From Streptomyces caniferus (GTDB lineage Bacteria > Actinomycetota > Actinomycetes > Streptomycetales > Streptomycetaceae): DNA of 64,000 bases. The notes under the pieces were generated by a model. That model did not search any database, was not told the DNA's origin, and saw only the letters and a list, made by a program, of their open reading frames with translations. Made by a program: the position numbers and the translations under genes. Location: the NCBI RefSeq assembly GCF_009811555.1, contig NZ_BLIN01000005.1, positions 3,233,501 to 3,297,500 on the forward strand, in the 5' to 3' direction. Positions 41,990 through 50,614 of this stretch are shown here, piece after piece; position 1 is the stretch's first letter, and each line of letters starts with the position of its first letter.

Positions 41990-43096
41990 TTAGAGGGCGC
42001 GGCTCGCGTTGCCCCCGCATTGTCCGGTATCCGGCCGCTTCCGGCTGCTCGCGTACAGCTCGGCGATCACGGCCTCGATGTCCGGTTCGCGCACCGACAG
42101 GTCCACCAGCGGATAGCGCGCGGCGACCGCCGCGACCAGCGGCGCCGCGCTCTGCGACGCCGGGAACGCCAGCCACTGCCGGGGCCCGTCCACCTTGACC
42201 GTACGGGCGCCCGGTACACCCTCGATCGGGGGCAGTTGCCGCTCCAGGTCCACCACCAGCGTCCGCTCACCGGCACCGGCCGCCCGCAGCCCGTCGAGCC
42301 CCCCGTCGTAGACCAGCCGGCCGTGGTCGATGACCATCACCCGGCGGCACAACTGCTCGATGTCGGTGAGGTCGTGCGTGGTCAGCAGGACCGTGGTGCC
42401 CCGCTCGGCGTTCACCTCGCGCAGGAACTCGCGCACCTTCGCCTTGCTGACCACGTCGAGGCCGATGGTCGGCTCGTCGAGATACAGCACCTCGGGGTCG
42501 TGCAGCAGCGCCGCCGCGAGATCGCCGCGCATCCGCTGCCCCAGCGACAACTGCCGTACCGGTACGGCCAGCAGCGGGCCCAGGTCCAGCAGCTCGACAC
42601 AGCGCTCCAGGTTGGCGCGGTAGACGGCATCCGGAACCCGGTACATCCGCCGCACCAGCTCGTAGGAGTCCTTCAGCGGCAGGTCCCACCACAGGGTGGT
42701 GCGCTGCCCGAAGACCACCCCGATCCGGCGGGCGAGCCGGGTCCGCTCGCGGTCGGGGTGCCCCCTGCGCAGCGCGGACCCCCCGGTTCGGGCGTCGCCG
42801 GGAGCCCGGGAGCGGAGCCGGGAGCCGGGCGAGGGGTCGATGCCCGCGATCCGCAGCCGGCCGCCGCTGGGCACCAGAATGCCCGTCAGCATCTTGATGG
42901 TGGTGGACTTCCCGGCACCGTTCGGGCCGATGTAGCCGACCATCTCGCCGCGCGGCACCTGGAAGGAGATGCCGTCCACGGCCCGGACCTCCTGCCGCAC
43001 CCGCCGCAGCCGGCCCGCCTTGCGCCGCACCGAGAAGACCTTCTCCAGGCCGTCCACCTCGATCAGCGGCTCCGCCCCGGCACTGTCGCTGCTCAC
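41990..43096 (-). CDS. ABC exporter ATP-binding protein, with a 26-residue insertion
   Basis: A 368-residue ATPase for the two ABC-2-type permeases upstream. Walker A GPNGAGKST starts at residue 57, the Q-loop is VVFGQRTTLWWDLP, the signature LSLGQRMR, Walker B VLYLDEPTIGLD and the switch His TTHDLTD. Residues ~90-115 are a Gly/Arg/Pro-rich stretch inserted between GIDPS and RERTRLARRIG, where relatives are expected to run straight through. The C-terminal ~110 residues are a DrrA-type regulatory extension. The transported compound is unknown. Confidence 0.88.
   Translation of the reverse strand: MSSDSAGAEPLIEVDGLEKVFSVRRKAGRLRRVRQEVRAVDGISFQVPRGEMVGYIGPNGAGKSTTIKMLTGILVPSGGRLRIAGIDPSPGSRLRSRAPGDARTGGSALRRGHPDRERTRLARRIGVVFGQRTTLWWDLPLKDSYELVRRMYRVPDAVYRANLERCVELLDLGPLLAVPVRQLSLGQRMRGDLAAALLHDPEVLYLDEPTIGLDVVSKAKVREFLREVNAERGTTVLLTTHDLTDIEQLCRRVMVIDHGRLVYDGGLDGLRAAGAGERTLVVDLERQLPPIEGVPGARTVKVDGPRQWLAFPASQSAAPLVAAVAARYPLVDLSVREPDIEAVIAELYASSRKRPDTGQCGGNASRAL
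42752..42829. repeat. 78-bp in-frame repeat-like insertion inside the ABC ATPase gene
   Basis: The segment is made of short GGGAGC/GCTCCC and GGGGTGCCCC elements and codes for a low-complexity PGSRLRSRAPGDARTGG stretch. Its length is a multiple of three, so the reading frame is kept. It resembles the small palindromic repeats scattered through Streptomyces genomes. Confidence 0.6.
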
Positions 43097-43142
43097 CCGT
43101 CCTCCTCCGTCGTCCCTGTTGCGGTCGCCCCTCGATGCCGCG

Positions 43143-43985
43143 TCAACTGCCGGTGCTCCGGTAGGCCCGGAGCCCCAGCCGCCACGCCAGCCCGGCCCCC
43201 GTACACATCAGCGCCGCCACCACGGGCCCCAGGAAGTCCACCCAGCCCGGCAGGCCCAGCGGATCGGGGCGGCCCAGCAGCCGCAGGGCGGGCAGCCAGT
43301 TCACAAAGGCCAGCGGGACGAGGAAGGTGACCCCGCGCACCAGCTCCTTGGCGAACACCGTCGGCGGGTACTGCAGCATCGCGTTGCCGCCGTAGGTGAA
43401 GGAGTTCTGCACCTCGGCCGCGTCCTGCGCCCAGAACTGGAAGGCGGCGCCCGCCGTGAAGACCGCCGCGAAGATGGCCGCTCCGCACACCGCCATCAGC
43501 GGCACCATCAGCACCCGGCCCACCGTCCAGTCCACCGGGAGCCGGGGCAGCGACCAGCCGAGCACCAGCAGCGCCTGGGTGAGCCGGCCCAGCCTGCGCA
43601 GCGCGAAACGGTCCGCCGCGACCTGCGCGAAGACCGGGGCGGGGCGCAGCAGCAGGACGTCGAGGGTGCCGTCCCGCACCCGCCGGCCCAGCCCCTCGAT
43701 GCTGCCCAGCAGCAGATCCGCCAGGCCCAGCGACACTCCGGACGTGCCGTACAGGAAGGCCACTTCGGGCAGCGAGAATCCGCCGAGGGCGTCGATCCGC
43801 GAGAACATCAGCATGATCGCGACGAAGTCCAGCGCGTTGGCCGCGAAGTTGCCGAACGCCATCATCAGGAACGAGGCCCGGTAGGCGAGGGCGGAGCGCA
43901 CCCACATCCGCACGATCAGCCCGTACGCCAGGAGCCCCTGCGCGATGCGGCCCCCGCCGTCGGTCCGGTCCCCCGGTCTAGCCAC
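43143..43985 (-). CDS. ABC-2-type exporter permease (second subunit)
   Basis: A 280-residue permease with about six helices. Marker stretches are VRSALAYRASFLMMAFGNFAANALDF, RRVRDGTLDVLLLRPAPVFAQV and FTYGGNAMLQYPPTVFAKELVRGVTFLVPLAFVNWLPAL, typical of the DUF990/ABC2_membrane_6 pair. The start is probably GTG 43985, overlapping the end of the first permease gene by eight bases. It forms the membrane part with its upstream partner and the ATPase at 41990-43096. Confidence 0.85.
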   Translation of the reverse strand: MARPGDRTDGGGRIAQGLLAYGLIVRMWVRSALAYRASFLMMAFGNFAANALDFVAIMLMFSRIDALGGFSLPEVAFLYGTSGVSLGLADLLLGSIEGLGRRVRDGTLDVLLLRPAPVFAQVAADRFALRRLGRLTQALLVLGWSLPRLPVDWTVGRVLMVPLMAVCGAAIFAAVFTAGAAFQFWAQDAAEVQNSFTYGGNAMLQYPPTVFAKELVRGVTFLVPLAFVNWLPALRLLGRPDPLGLPGWVDFLGPVVAALMCTGAGLAWRLGLRAYRSTGS

Positions 43986-44775
43986 CGTGCACCACCACCT
44001 TGCGGGTCGCCGCCGACTGCACCAGCCGCCCCAGCGCCAGCAGCGCCACCGCCCACGCGGCCTGGAACACCAGACCCCCGAGCACCGCGCCGCCACTGCG
44101 CGCACCCACCAGCACATCGGCCGGCACCTGCAGGATCGCCGCCCAGGGCAGCAACTGGGCGACCTCGCCCAGCGCGCCGGGGAAGACCCGCAGCGGCAAC
44201 AGCATCCCCGAGAAGAACATGCAGGCCAGGCCGCTGATCAGGGCGAGCCCCGCACCGTCGAGGAGCCAGAACGACGCCAGGGCGACGAGATACCGCAGCG
44301 TGAAGCTGACCAGCACCCCGAGCAGCACCGACAGCAGAAAGCCGCCCCAGGTCGGCGCATCGCCGGGCAGCGCGAGCGGAAAGGCCAGCGCGCCCACCGC
44401 CATCGGCACCACCCCGCGCCCGATCAGCTGCAGCCCGGCCCGCCCCAGATCCGCGGCGAGCCACCACAGCTGCAGATCCGCGGGCCGGTAGAGGTCCACC
44501 GCGATGTCGCCGGTACGGATCCGCTCCTGCAGCTCGTCCAGGCCGCCGCCGCCCATCAGCCCCGTGGTGGCCAGCAGCGCCTGCCCGGTCCACACGAAGG
44601 CCAGCGCCTGCGCCTGGTCGTAGCCGCCCAGATGCGGCCGCTCGTCCCACAGCGCGATGTACGTGAAGGCGACGATGAAGCCGAAGACGGTGTTGGTGAA
44701 CACGCCCGCCACGGTGGCGATGCGATAGGTGGCGTACCGCCGGAAGCTGCCGGCCGCCACCGCGATGTACCACAC
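43978..44775 (-). CDS. ABC-2-type exporter permease (first subunit)
   Basis: A 265-residue permease of the same two-permease exporter type. About six helices are visible, with ELQERIRTGDIAVDLYRPADLQLWWLAADLGRA corresponding to the conserved cytosolic loop. GTG 44775 has GGGGGAAG six to seven bases upstream; a longer frame to 44844 lacks support. It is the first gene of the exporter operon and diverges from the PBP gene. Confidence 0.85.
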   Translation of the reverse strand: MWYIAVAAGSFRRYATYRIATVAGVFTNTVFGFIVAFTYIALWDERPHLGGYDQAQALAFVWTGQALLATTGLMGGGGLDELQERIRTGDIAVDLYRPADLQLWWLAADLGRAGLQLIGRGVVPMAVGALAFPLALPGDAPTWGGFLLSVLLGVLVSFTLRYLVALASFWLLDGAGLALISGLACMFFSGMLLPLRVFPGALGEVAQLLPWAAILQVPADVLVGARSGGAVLGGLVFQAAWAVALLALGRLVQSAATRKVVVHGG

Positions 44776-45063
44776 GACGCTCTTCCCCCAGCCCCGTAGT
44801 GTCGGACGGCCAAAGCACCGGAGCCTAGGCCCCGGGCGCGGCAACCCGCCATCGCTTTATCACCGCTTCGGGTGAGGCATGGGCGCCGTTCGGCCGGTCA
44901 GCTGGCGGACTTCGGTGCGCGCCACCCCGTCTGACCGGGGCCCAGGATGCGAGAGTTTCCCAACGGGCGGGCAGTTGCTCTTGCGGCGTTCCGCGCGAAA
45001 CCCCCGACACGACACGACCGCCGCAGTACAACCTTCGGCGGCGGCCGAGGAGTCCTTACCCAC

Positions 45064-47265
45064 ATGAGCGCACAACGCACAGGCTGGCGCCGTGTCCTCC
45101 CCACCTGGCGCACGGTGCTGGGCACCATGCTGCTGTTCCTGCTGCTCATCGTCGGCGGCCTGGTCGCCGGCTATCTGCTCGTCGGGATCCCGCCCGCCAA
45201 CAGCGCCGCCAAGGCCCAGAGCACGGTCTACCTCTACTCCGACGGCTCCGAGCTGGCCCGCGACGGCGAGATCAACCGGCAGAACGTCACCCTCAGCCAG
45301 GTCCCGAAATCCGTCCAGCAGGCCGTGCTCGCCGCCGAGGACCGCGACTTCTACTCCGAGTCCGCGGTCGATCCCGCCGCGATGCTCCGCGCCGCCTGGA
45401 ACACCGTGACCGGCAAGGGCAAGCAGTCCGGCTCCACCATCACCCAGCAGTACGTGAAGAACTACTACCTCGGCCAGGAACAGACCGTCACCCGCAAGGC
45501 CAAGGAATTCTTCATCGCCATCAAACTGGACCGCGAGGTGAGCAAGGACAACATCCTGGAGGGCTACCTCAACTCCAGCTACTACGGCCGCAACGCCTAC
45601 GGCATCCAGGCCGCCGCCCAGTCCTACTACGGCCGCAACGCGGAGCAGCTGACCTGCGCCCAGGGCGCCTACCTCGCCACCCTCCTCAACGCCCCCAGCG
45701 CCTACGACATCAGCGCCCGCCCCGCGAACCGTGCGCGGGTACTGGCGCGCTGGAACTACGTCCTGGACGGCATGGTGAAGCAGAAGTGGCTCAGCCAGGC
45801 CGACCGGGCCGCGCTGGAGTTCCCCATGCCCCGGCCCGCCAAGCCCTCGGCGGGCCTGTCCGGCCAGCGCGGCTACCTCGTCGAGACGGTCAAGGACTAC
45901 CTCGTCGACCACAAGATCCTCGACGAGGACACCCTGCGGGCCGGCGGCTACCGCATCACCACCACCATCAGCAAGAAGCGCCAGAACGCCTTCGTCAAAG
46001 CGGTCGACACCCGGTTGATGGACCGCCTCGACGACTCCCGGAAGGTCGACCGCTACGTCCGGGCCGGCGGCGCCTCCATCGACCCCGCCAGCGGCCGGGT
46101 CGTCGCCCTCTACGGCGGCATCGACTACGCCAAACAGTTCGTCAACGGCGCCACCCGCAGCGACTACCAGGTCGGCTCCACCTTCAAGCCGATCGTCTTC
46201 GCCTCCGCCGTACAGAACGACTCCACCACCCAGGACGGCGCCCGGATCACCCCGAACACCGTCTACGACGGCACCAACAAGCGGATGACGGTCAGTCACG
46301 GCCGCTCCACCGGCTTCGCGCCCGCCAACGAGGACGACCGCTCCTACGGCCCGATCACCGTCACCGAGGCCACCGACAAGTCCGTCAACGCCGTCTACGC
46401 GCAGATGGGCATCGACGTCGGCCCCGCCAAGGTCAAGGCCACCGCCGTCGACCTGGGCATCCCCGCCGGCACCCCCAGCCTCGCCTCGTCCCAGGGCGCG
46501 ATCTCGCTGGGCACCGCCACTCCCAGCGTCCTGGACATGGCCCAGGTCTACGCCACCCTCGCCCACCACGGCACCCACCGGCCGTACACCCTGGTCGACA
46601 AGGTCACCAAGAGCGAGGAGGACATCGAGCTGCCCGAGCGCGAGGAGACCACCGCCGTCCCGCGGACCGCCGCCGACACCACCACCTCGATCCTGCGCAG
46701 CGTCGTCGACGGCGGCACCGGCACCGCCGCCCAGGGCGCCGGACGGCCCGCGGCCGGCAAGACGGGCACCGCCGAAAAGGACAAGGCCGCGTGGTTCGCG
46801 GGCTACACCCCCGACCTCGCCACCGTCGTCGCGGTGCTCGGCCAGAACCCGGAGAGCGCCGCGCAGGAGCCCCTCTACGGCGCCGGTGGCCTGGCGCGGG
46901 TCAACGGCGGCGACTACCCCGCCCAGATCTGGGCCGACTACACCGCGGCCGCGCTGAAGGGACGCCCGGTCCGCGGCTTCGACCTGCGGCTGGAGGAGGG
47001 CGCGGAGTCGGTGTCGCCCTCGCCGTCCGGCAGCGACTCGGCCTCGCCCAGCGTCTCGGGCTCGCCGTCCGACGGGCCGAGCGACTCCCCCACCGTCCCC
47101 ACGCCGACCCCCGGCGCCCCGACCGGGCCCACCGGACAGCCGCCCACCCCCACCTCGCCGTCCGAGCCCACCCCGACCGCCGAGCCCACCAACGACACCC
47201 CGACGTTCGAGCCCCAGAGCGACGACCTGGAACAGCGGCTGCGGTGGAGATGGGGCGGCGGATAG
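45064..47265 (+). CDS. Bifunctional penicillin-binding protein (class A PBP: GT51 + transpeptidase)
   Basis: A 733-residue cell-wall synthase that polymerises and crosslinks peptidoglycan. A cytosolic tip and membrane helix lie at about 13-42. The GT51 domain carries AAEDRDFYSE (catalytic Glu near 92), GSTITQQYVKNYYL and RKAKEFFIAIKLDREVSKDNILEGYLN. The transpeptidase has SxxK in VGSTFKP (near 372), SVNAVYAQ (SxN) and KTGTAE (near 565). A Ser/Pro/Thr-rich tail of ~80 residues follows, a common feature of actinobacterial class A PBPs. ATG 45064 (MSAQRTGWRR) is preferred; ATG 44947 is a longer alternative. It is divergent from the ABC exporter. Confidence 0.9.
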   Translation: MSAQRTGWRRVLPTWRTVLGTMLLFLLLIVGGLVAGYLLVGIPPANSAAKAQSTVYLYSDGSELARDGEINRQNVTLSQVPKSVQQAVLAAEDRDFYSESAVDPAAMLRAAWNTVTGKGKQSGSTITQQYVKNYYLGQEQTVTRKAKEFFIAIKLDREVSKDNILEGYLNSSYYGRNAYGIQAAAQSYYGRNAEQLTCAQGAYLATLLNAPSAYDISARPANRARVLARWNYVLDGMVKQKWLSQADRAALEFPMPRPAKPSAGLSGQRGYLVETVKDYLVDHKILDEDTLRAGGYRITTTISKKRQNAFVKAVDTRLMDRLDDSRKVDRYVRAGGASIDPASGRVVALYGGIDYAKQFVNGATRSDYQVGSTFKPIVFASAVQNDSTTQDGARITPNTVYDGTNKRMTVSHGRSTGFAPANEDDRSYGPITVTEATDKSVNAVYAQMGIDVGPAKVKATAVDLGIPAGTPSLASSQGAISLGTATPSVLDMAQVYATLAHHGTHRPYTLVDKVTKSEEDIELPEREETTAVPRTAADTTTSILRSVVDGGTGTAAQGAGRPAAGKTGTAEKDKAAWFAGYTPDLATVVAVLGQNPESAAQEPLYGAGGLARVNGGDYPAQIWADYTAAALKGRPVRGFDLRLEEGAESVSPSPSGSDSASPSVSGSPSDGPSDSPTVPTPTPGAPTGPTGQPPTPTSPSEPTPTAEPTNDTPTFEPQSDDLEQRLRWRWGGG

Positions 47266-47307
47266 CCGCCCCGGGCGCGGGCCGCTACGGCGTCCCGCCC
47301 GCTGCCC

Positions 47308-47628
47308 TCAGTGCCCCGAGGTCGCCTTGAGACCGACCACCGCGACCAGCAGCAGGCAGATGAAGAAGATCCGGGCCGCGGTGGCCGGTTCGCCGAGCAC
47401 CGTCATGCCGAGCACCGCCGCACCGGCCGCCCCGATGCCGACCCACACGCCGTAGGCGGTGCCGATCGGCAGGGTCCGGGCCGCGTACGAGAGCAGCAGC
47501 ATGCTGGCGACGATGCCCGCGCCGGTGAACACGCTGGGCCACAGCCGGGTGAAGCCGTCGGTGTACGTCATCCCGACCGACCAGCCCACCTCCAGCAGTC
47601 CGGCGGCCAGGAGCAGGATCCATGCCAT
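47308..47628 (-). CDS. sugE: SMR family guanidinium exporter (SugE/Gdx)
   Basis: A 106-residue small multidrug resistance protein with four helices. The proton/substrate Glu13 lies in LLLAAGLLEVGW, and the Gdx/SugE hallmarks are present: TYTDGFTRLWPS, SYAARTLPIGTAYGVWVGIGAAGAAVLG and a short GLKATSGH end. These match the guanidinium exporter Gdx rather than polyspecific EmrE. ATG 47628 has GGAGGTG six bases upstream. The guanidine-III riboswitch just upstream independently supports guanidinium as substrate. Confidence 0.92.
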   Translation of the reverse strand: MAWILLLAAGLLEVGWSVGMTYTDGFTRLWPSVFTGAGIVASMLLLSYAARTLPIGTAYGVWVGIGAAGAAVLGMTVLGEPATAARIFFICLLLVAVVGLKATSGH

Positions 47629-47662
47629 GACGGCACCTCCGTGAAAGAGCTTCAACAGGGGT

Positions 47663-47703
47663 GCGTCGTCTTGTCCTGACCCGGTACGGCGCGTCTCGTC
47701 GGG
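47663..47703 (-). promoter_or_regulatory. Guanidine-III (ykkC-III) riboswitch controlling sugE
   Basis: On the minus strand the motif begins CCCGACGAGACGCGCCGTAC (47703-47684) and continues CGGGTCAGGACAAGACGACGC to 47663. It matches the guanidine-III consensus, with the conserved CGAG, CCGUAC and UCAGGACAAGACG blocks and the pseudoknot-capable GCGCCGU/ACGACGC pairing. The element ends 35 bases before the start codon. The bases just after it (GCACC) can pair with the GGTGC of the ribosome site, which suggests translational control. Confidence 0.88.
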
Positions 47704-47734
47704 TGCTTCCCGAGGCTAGCAAAGGGCAGCGAAA

Positions 47735-47760
47735 CGGGCGGTGACCCCGGTCACCGCCCG
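47735..47760 (-). terminator. Palindromic terminator after the GroES-like gene
   Basis: CGGGCGGTGACC (47735-47746) and GGTCACCGCCCG (47749-47760) are perfect 12-base arms around two bases, followed on the minus strand by TTTCG. It separates the GroES-like gene from the riboswitch transcript. Confidence 0.7.
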
Positions 47761-47872
47761 CCGGGCCCGCGCCGGGGCCGGAGTTCAGGGAGCCACGGGC
47801 TCCACGCTGCCGCTCTGCCGCCGGGCCGCCGCCGAGGGCGCCGCGATGCGCCGTGGGGAGCCGCGGAAGGGG

Positions 47873-48223
47873 CTACAGGTACAGCCCGGTCGCGTCCTCC
47901 GCGCCCTCCAGCCGCTCCGCGGCCACCGCATGCAGATCGCGCTCGCGCATCAGCACGTACGCCACCCCGCGCACCTCGACCTCGGCCCGGTCCTCCGGGT
48001 CGTACAGCACCCGGTCGCCCACCTCGACGGTCCGCACGTTCTGCCCGACCGCCACCACCTCGGCCCAGGCCAGGCGACGGCCGACCGCCGCGGTCGCGGG
48101 AATGACGATGCCCCCCGACGAGCGGCGCTCGCCCTCGGGGATGTCCGTCCGGACCAGCACACGGTCGTGCAGCATCCGGATCGGCAGCTTGTCGTGGGTG
48201 TCCTTGGCGTTATTCGGGCTCAC
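47873..48223 (-). CDS. GroES-like (Cpn10 family) protein
   Basis: A 116-residue Cpn10-fold protein. The core reads RMLHDRVLVRTDIPEGERRSSGGIVIPATA, then GDRVLYDPEDRAEVEVRGVAYVLMRERDLHAV, matching GroES with the mobile-loop region. It stands without groEL, so it is not the main co-chaperonin gene. An N-terminal extension of ~15 residues and a C-terminal extension of ~15 residues differ from standard GroES. The start is GTG 48223. Confidence 0.87.
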   Translation of the reverse strand: MSPNNAKDTHDKLPIRMLHDRVLVRTDIPEGERRSSGGIVIPATAAVGRRLAWAEVVAVGQNVRTVEVGDRVLYDPEDRAEVEVRGVAYVLMRERDLHAVAAERLEGAEDATGLYL

Positions 48224-48329
48224 GGCATGACCGTACCTGCCCGGCGCCGCCCGGCACGCACCGCGGGCCGCCCCGGGCCCGGCCCCGGACGGCTCACCGG
48301 CGGCCGGTACGCCGTCCGGCCCACCCGTC

Positions 48330-48647
48330 TCAGCGGCGCCGCCTGGCGCGCAGCGTCAGCAGACCGACGACGGCCACGCCGACCATCGCCACCGGAACGA
48401 TCCGCTCCAGCCGCGGTGCCCCGTCCTCCGACACCAACTGGGCCCGCACGTCCGAGATCGCCCGGTTGGCGGCCACGTACGCCCGCCCCGCCGTACGGTC
48501 CACGGCCGCCGCGGCCCTGGCCTTCGCGTCATCCATGATCGTCTTCGGGTGCAGCCGCACACCGATCTCGTCGAGCGTGACGGCGAGCTCCTGCCGCCTG
48601 CGGACGATGTCCGTCTCGATCTGCGCCGGGGTCCTGGCTTCCGCCAC
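48330..48647 (-). CDS. DUF3618 domain protein
   Basis: A 105-residue protein with the DUF3618 signature TPAQIETDIVRRRQELAVTLDEIGVRLHPKTIMDDAKARA at the N-terminus and one C-terminal membrane helix (VPVAMVGVAVVGLLTL) ending in RARRRR. GTG 48647 has GGAGG upstream. These small actinobacterial membrane proteins have no assigned role. Confidence 0.86.
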   Translation of the reverse strand: MAEARTPAQIETDIVRRRQELAVTLDEIGVRLHPKTIMDDAKARAAAAVDRTAGRAYVAANRAISDVRAQLVSEDGAPRLERIVPVAMVGVAVVGLLTLRARRRR

Positions 48648-48841
48648 CGCGCTGCCTCCGTCGTCTCGCGCCGATGCGTACGAGGGCCGGGCACGAGGCC
48701 CCGTACGGAACCGCCAGCCGGCCGGCTGCCGATTCGTGATGGACAGTCTGTCAGCTCACACCCCCCTGCGCCCCACAGCACCCCCGTTTCGCCCCCCGAG
48801 ACGCCCCCGGCACCGCTCCGGGCTCCGGCTGGCTAATGTCG

Positions 48842-48884
48842 GGGGCGTACGGACCCACGCTTCAGGGGCGTACGGACCCACGCT
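48842..48884 (+). repeat. 20-bp direct repeat in the bcp promoter region
   Basis: GGGGCGTACGGACCCACGCT occurs at 48842-48861 and 48865-48884, three bases apart and just before the bcp ribosome site. It could be a tandem operator or a recent local duplication. Confidence 0.85.
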
Positions 48885-48894
48885 AAGGAGAGTC

Positions 48895-49362
48895 ATGAGC
48901 GAGCGACTGCAGCCCGGCGACACCGCGCCCGCCTTCACCCTGCCCGACGCGGACGGCAAGCAGGTCTCGCTCGCCGACCACCGGGGCCGCAAGGTCATCG
49001 TCTACTTCTACCCGGCCGCCCTGACCCCCGGCTGCACCAAGCAGGCCTGCGACTTCACCGACAACCTCGACTTCCTGGCCGGCCACGGCTACGACGTCAT
49101 CGGCATCTCCCCCGACAAGCCGGAGAAGCTCGCCAAGTTCCGGGAGAAGGAAGACCTGAAGGTCACCCTCCTCGGCGACCCCGACAAGCAGGTCCTCACG
49201 GCATACGGCGCCTTCGGCGAGAAGAAGCTCTACGGCAAGACCGTCACCGGCGTCATCCGCTCCACGGTCGTCCTCGACGAAGAGGGCAAGGTCGAGCGCG
49301 CCCTCTACAACGTCAAGGCCACCGGCCATGTCGCCAAGATCATCAAGGACCTGGCGCTGTAG
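48895..49362 (+). CDS. bcp: Thioredoxin-dependent thiol peroxidase (Bcp/PrxQ)
   Basis: A 155-residue cytoplasmic peroxiredoxin that reduces peroxides with thioredoxin. The peroxidatic Cys47 is in the P(x)3T(x)2C motif (PAALTPGC) and the resolving Cys52 follows in TKQACDF, the PrxQ atypical two-Cys layout. ATG 48895 has AAGGAG upstream. The 3' end overlaps the convergent histidine kinase gene by 20 bases. Confidence 0.93.
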   Translation: MSERLQPGDTAPAFTLPDADGKQVSLADHRGRKVIVYFYPAALTPGCTKQACDFTDNLDFLAGHGYDVIGISPDKPEKLAKFREKEDLKVTLLGDPDKQVLTAYGAFGEKKLYGKTVTGVIRSTVVLDEEGKVERALYNVKATGHVAKIIKDLAL

Positions 49363-50614
49363 GACACGGGGTCCCCACCCGGTCCGGCAGCTCCAGCACG
49401 GCCTCGGCGCCGCCGTCCGCGGCGGCGCCGAAGTCCAGCCGCGCCCCCAGCACATCCGCCTGCCCGGCCGCGATCGTCAGCCCCAGACCGTGCCCGGTCC
49501 CCCGCTCCGGCGCCGCCGTACGGAACCGCCGCGGCCCCTCCGCACACAGGTCCGCCGGATAGCCCGGACCGTGATCGCGCACCACGATCCGCGACCCCGC
49601 GACCACCACCTCGATCGGCGGCCTGCCGTGCTTGGCCGCGTTCGCCAGCAGGTTCACCAGCACCCGCTCCACCCGCCGCCGGTCCGTCTCCACGATCCGC
49701 GGCTCCCCCTCCACGCTCACCGACACCTCGTCCACCCCGCGCTGGCGCGCCGCCCGCTGCACGATCCCGCGCACCAGCGACGGCAGCTCGCAGGCGTCCA
49801 GATCGGCCCGCTCCACCCCCGCGTCCAGCCGCGAGACCTCCAGCAGGTCCTCCACCAGCCGCCGCATCGCCTGCGCCCGGTCCCGCACCAGCTCCACCGC
49901 CCGCTGCTGCGGCAGCAGCTCCGCGGCCGCCACCAGACCGGCCACCGGCGTCCGCAGCTCGTGCGCCACATCCGCGGTGAACTCCCGCTCCGCCTCCACC
50001 CGGGCCGCCAGCGACGTCGCCATGTGGTGCACGCTCCGGCCCAACTCGGCCACCTCGTCGCGGCCATGACTCGCCAGCGCATCCGCGTCCGGCGCCTCCC
50101 CCGCCGCGATCCGCCGGGCCGCCGCCGCACTCAGCCGCAGCCGCCGCGACAGCCGCTGCGCGACGAACCACGACACCACCGCCATCAGCACGACCGTGCC
50201 GCACCCCGCGATCAGCAGCGCCCGGTTCAGCGCCAGCTGCGCCGGATCGTCGTCCGGATACGCCGCCGAGACCGACAGCGTCCGCGTCGGCGCGCTCTCG
50301 CCGCTGTCGCCGACCCCGGTCGCCGCCCACACCCGCGGGTCCTCGCCGCCGCTGACATACGTCCCCGACCGCTTGTGGAACACCGCGCCGCGCAACGGCG
50401 ACGGCAGCGTCGAATCGTCCAGCTTCGCGCCCAGCGCGAGCGTGCCGTCCCGCTCGTAGATCTGCAGCGCCGAACTCAGGCGGTCGTCCTGATACGCCCG
50501 CGCCGACCGCTCGCGCTCGGCATCCGCTATGTGATGCACCGCGAACCCGAGCACCACCACGGCCAGCGCCGTCATACACGAAATGGCCAGGGCGATCCGG
50601 CCTCGAATGCCCAT
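49343..50614 (-). CDS. Sensor histidine kinase (orphan)
   Basis: A ~423-residue membrane sensor kinase. Two membrane helices (about 8-28 and 133-153) bracket a ~100-residue extracytoplasmic sensor region. A HAMP domain follows, then the H-box FTADVAHELRTPVAG, the N-box NLLANAAKHG, the G1 box DHGPGYP and the G2 box GTGHGLGL. ATG 50614 overlaps the stop of the small exported-protein gene (TGATG), so the two are coupled; a GTG at 50617 is adjacent. No response regulator gene is next to it. Confidence 0.9.
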   Translation of the reverse strand: MGIRGRIALAISCMTALAVVVLGFAVHHIADAERERSARAYQDDRLSSALQIYERDGTLALGAKLDDSTLPSPLRGAVFHKRSGTYVSGGEDPRVWAATGVGDSGESAPTRTLSVSAAYPDDDPAQLALNRALLIAGCGTVVLMAVVSWFVAQRLSRRLRLSAAAARRIAAGEAPDADALASHGRDEVAELGRSVHHMATSLAARVEAEREFTADVAHELRTPVAGLVAAAELLPQQRAVELVRDRAQAMRRLVEDLLEVSRLDAGVERADLDACELPSLVRGIVQRAARQRGVDEVSVSVEGEPRIVETDRRRVERVLVNLLANAAKHGRPPIEVVVAGSRIVVRDHGPGYPADLCAEGPRRFRTAAPERGTGHGLGLTIAAGQADVLGARLDFGAAADGGAEAVLELPDRVGTPCPTAPGP

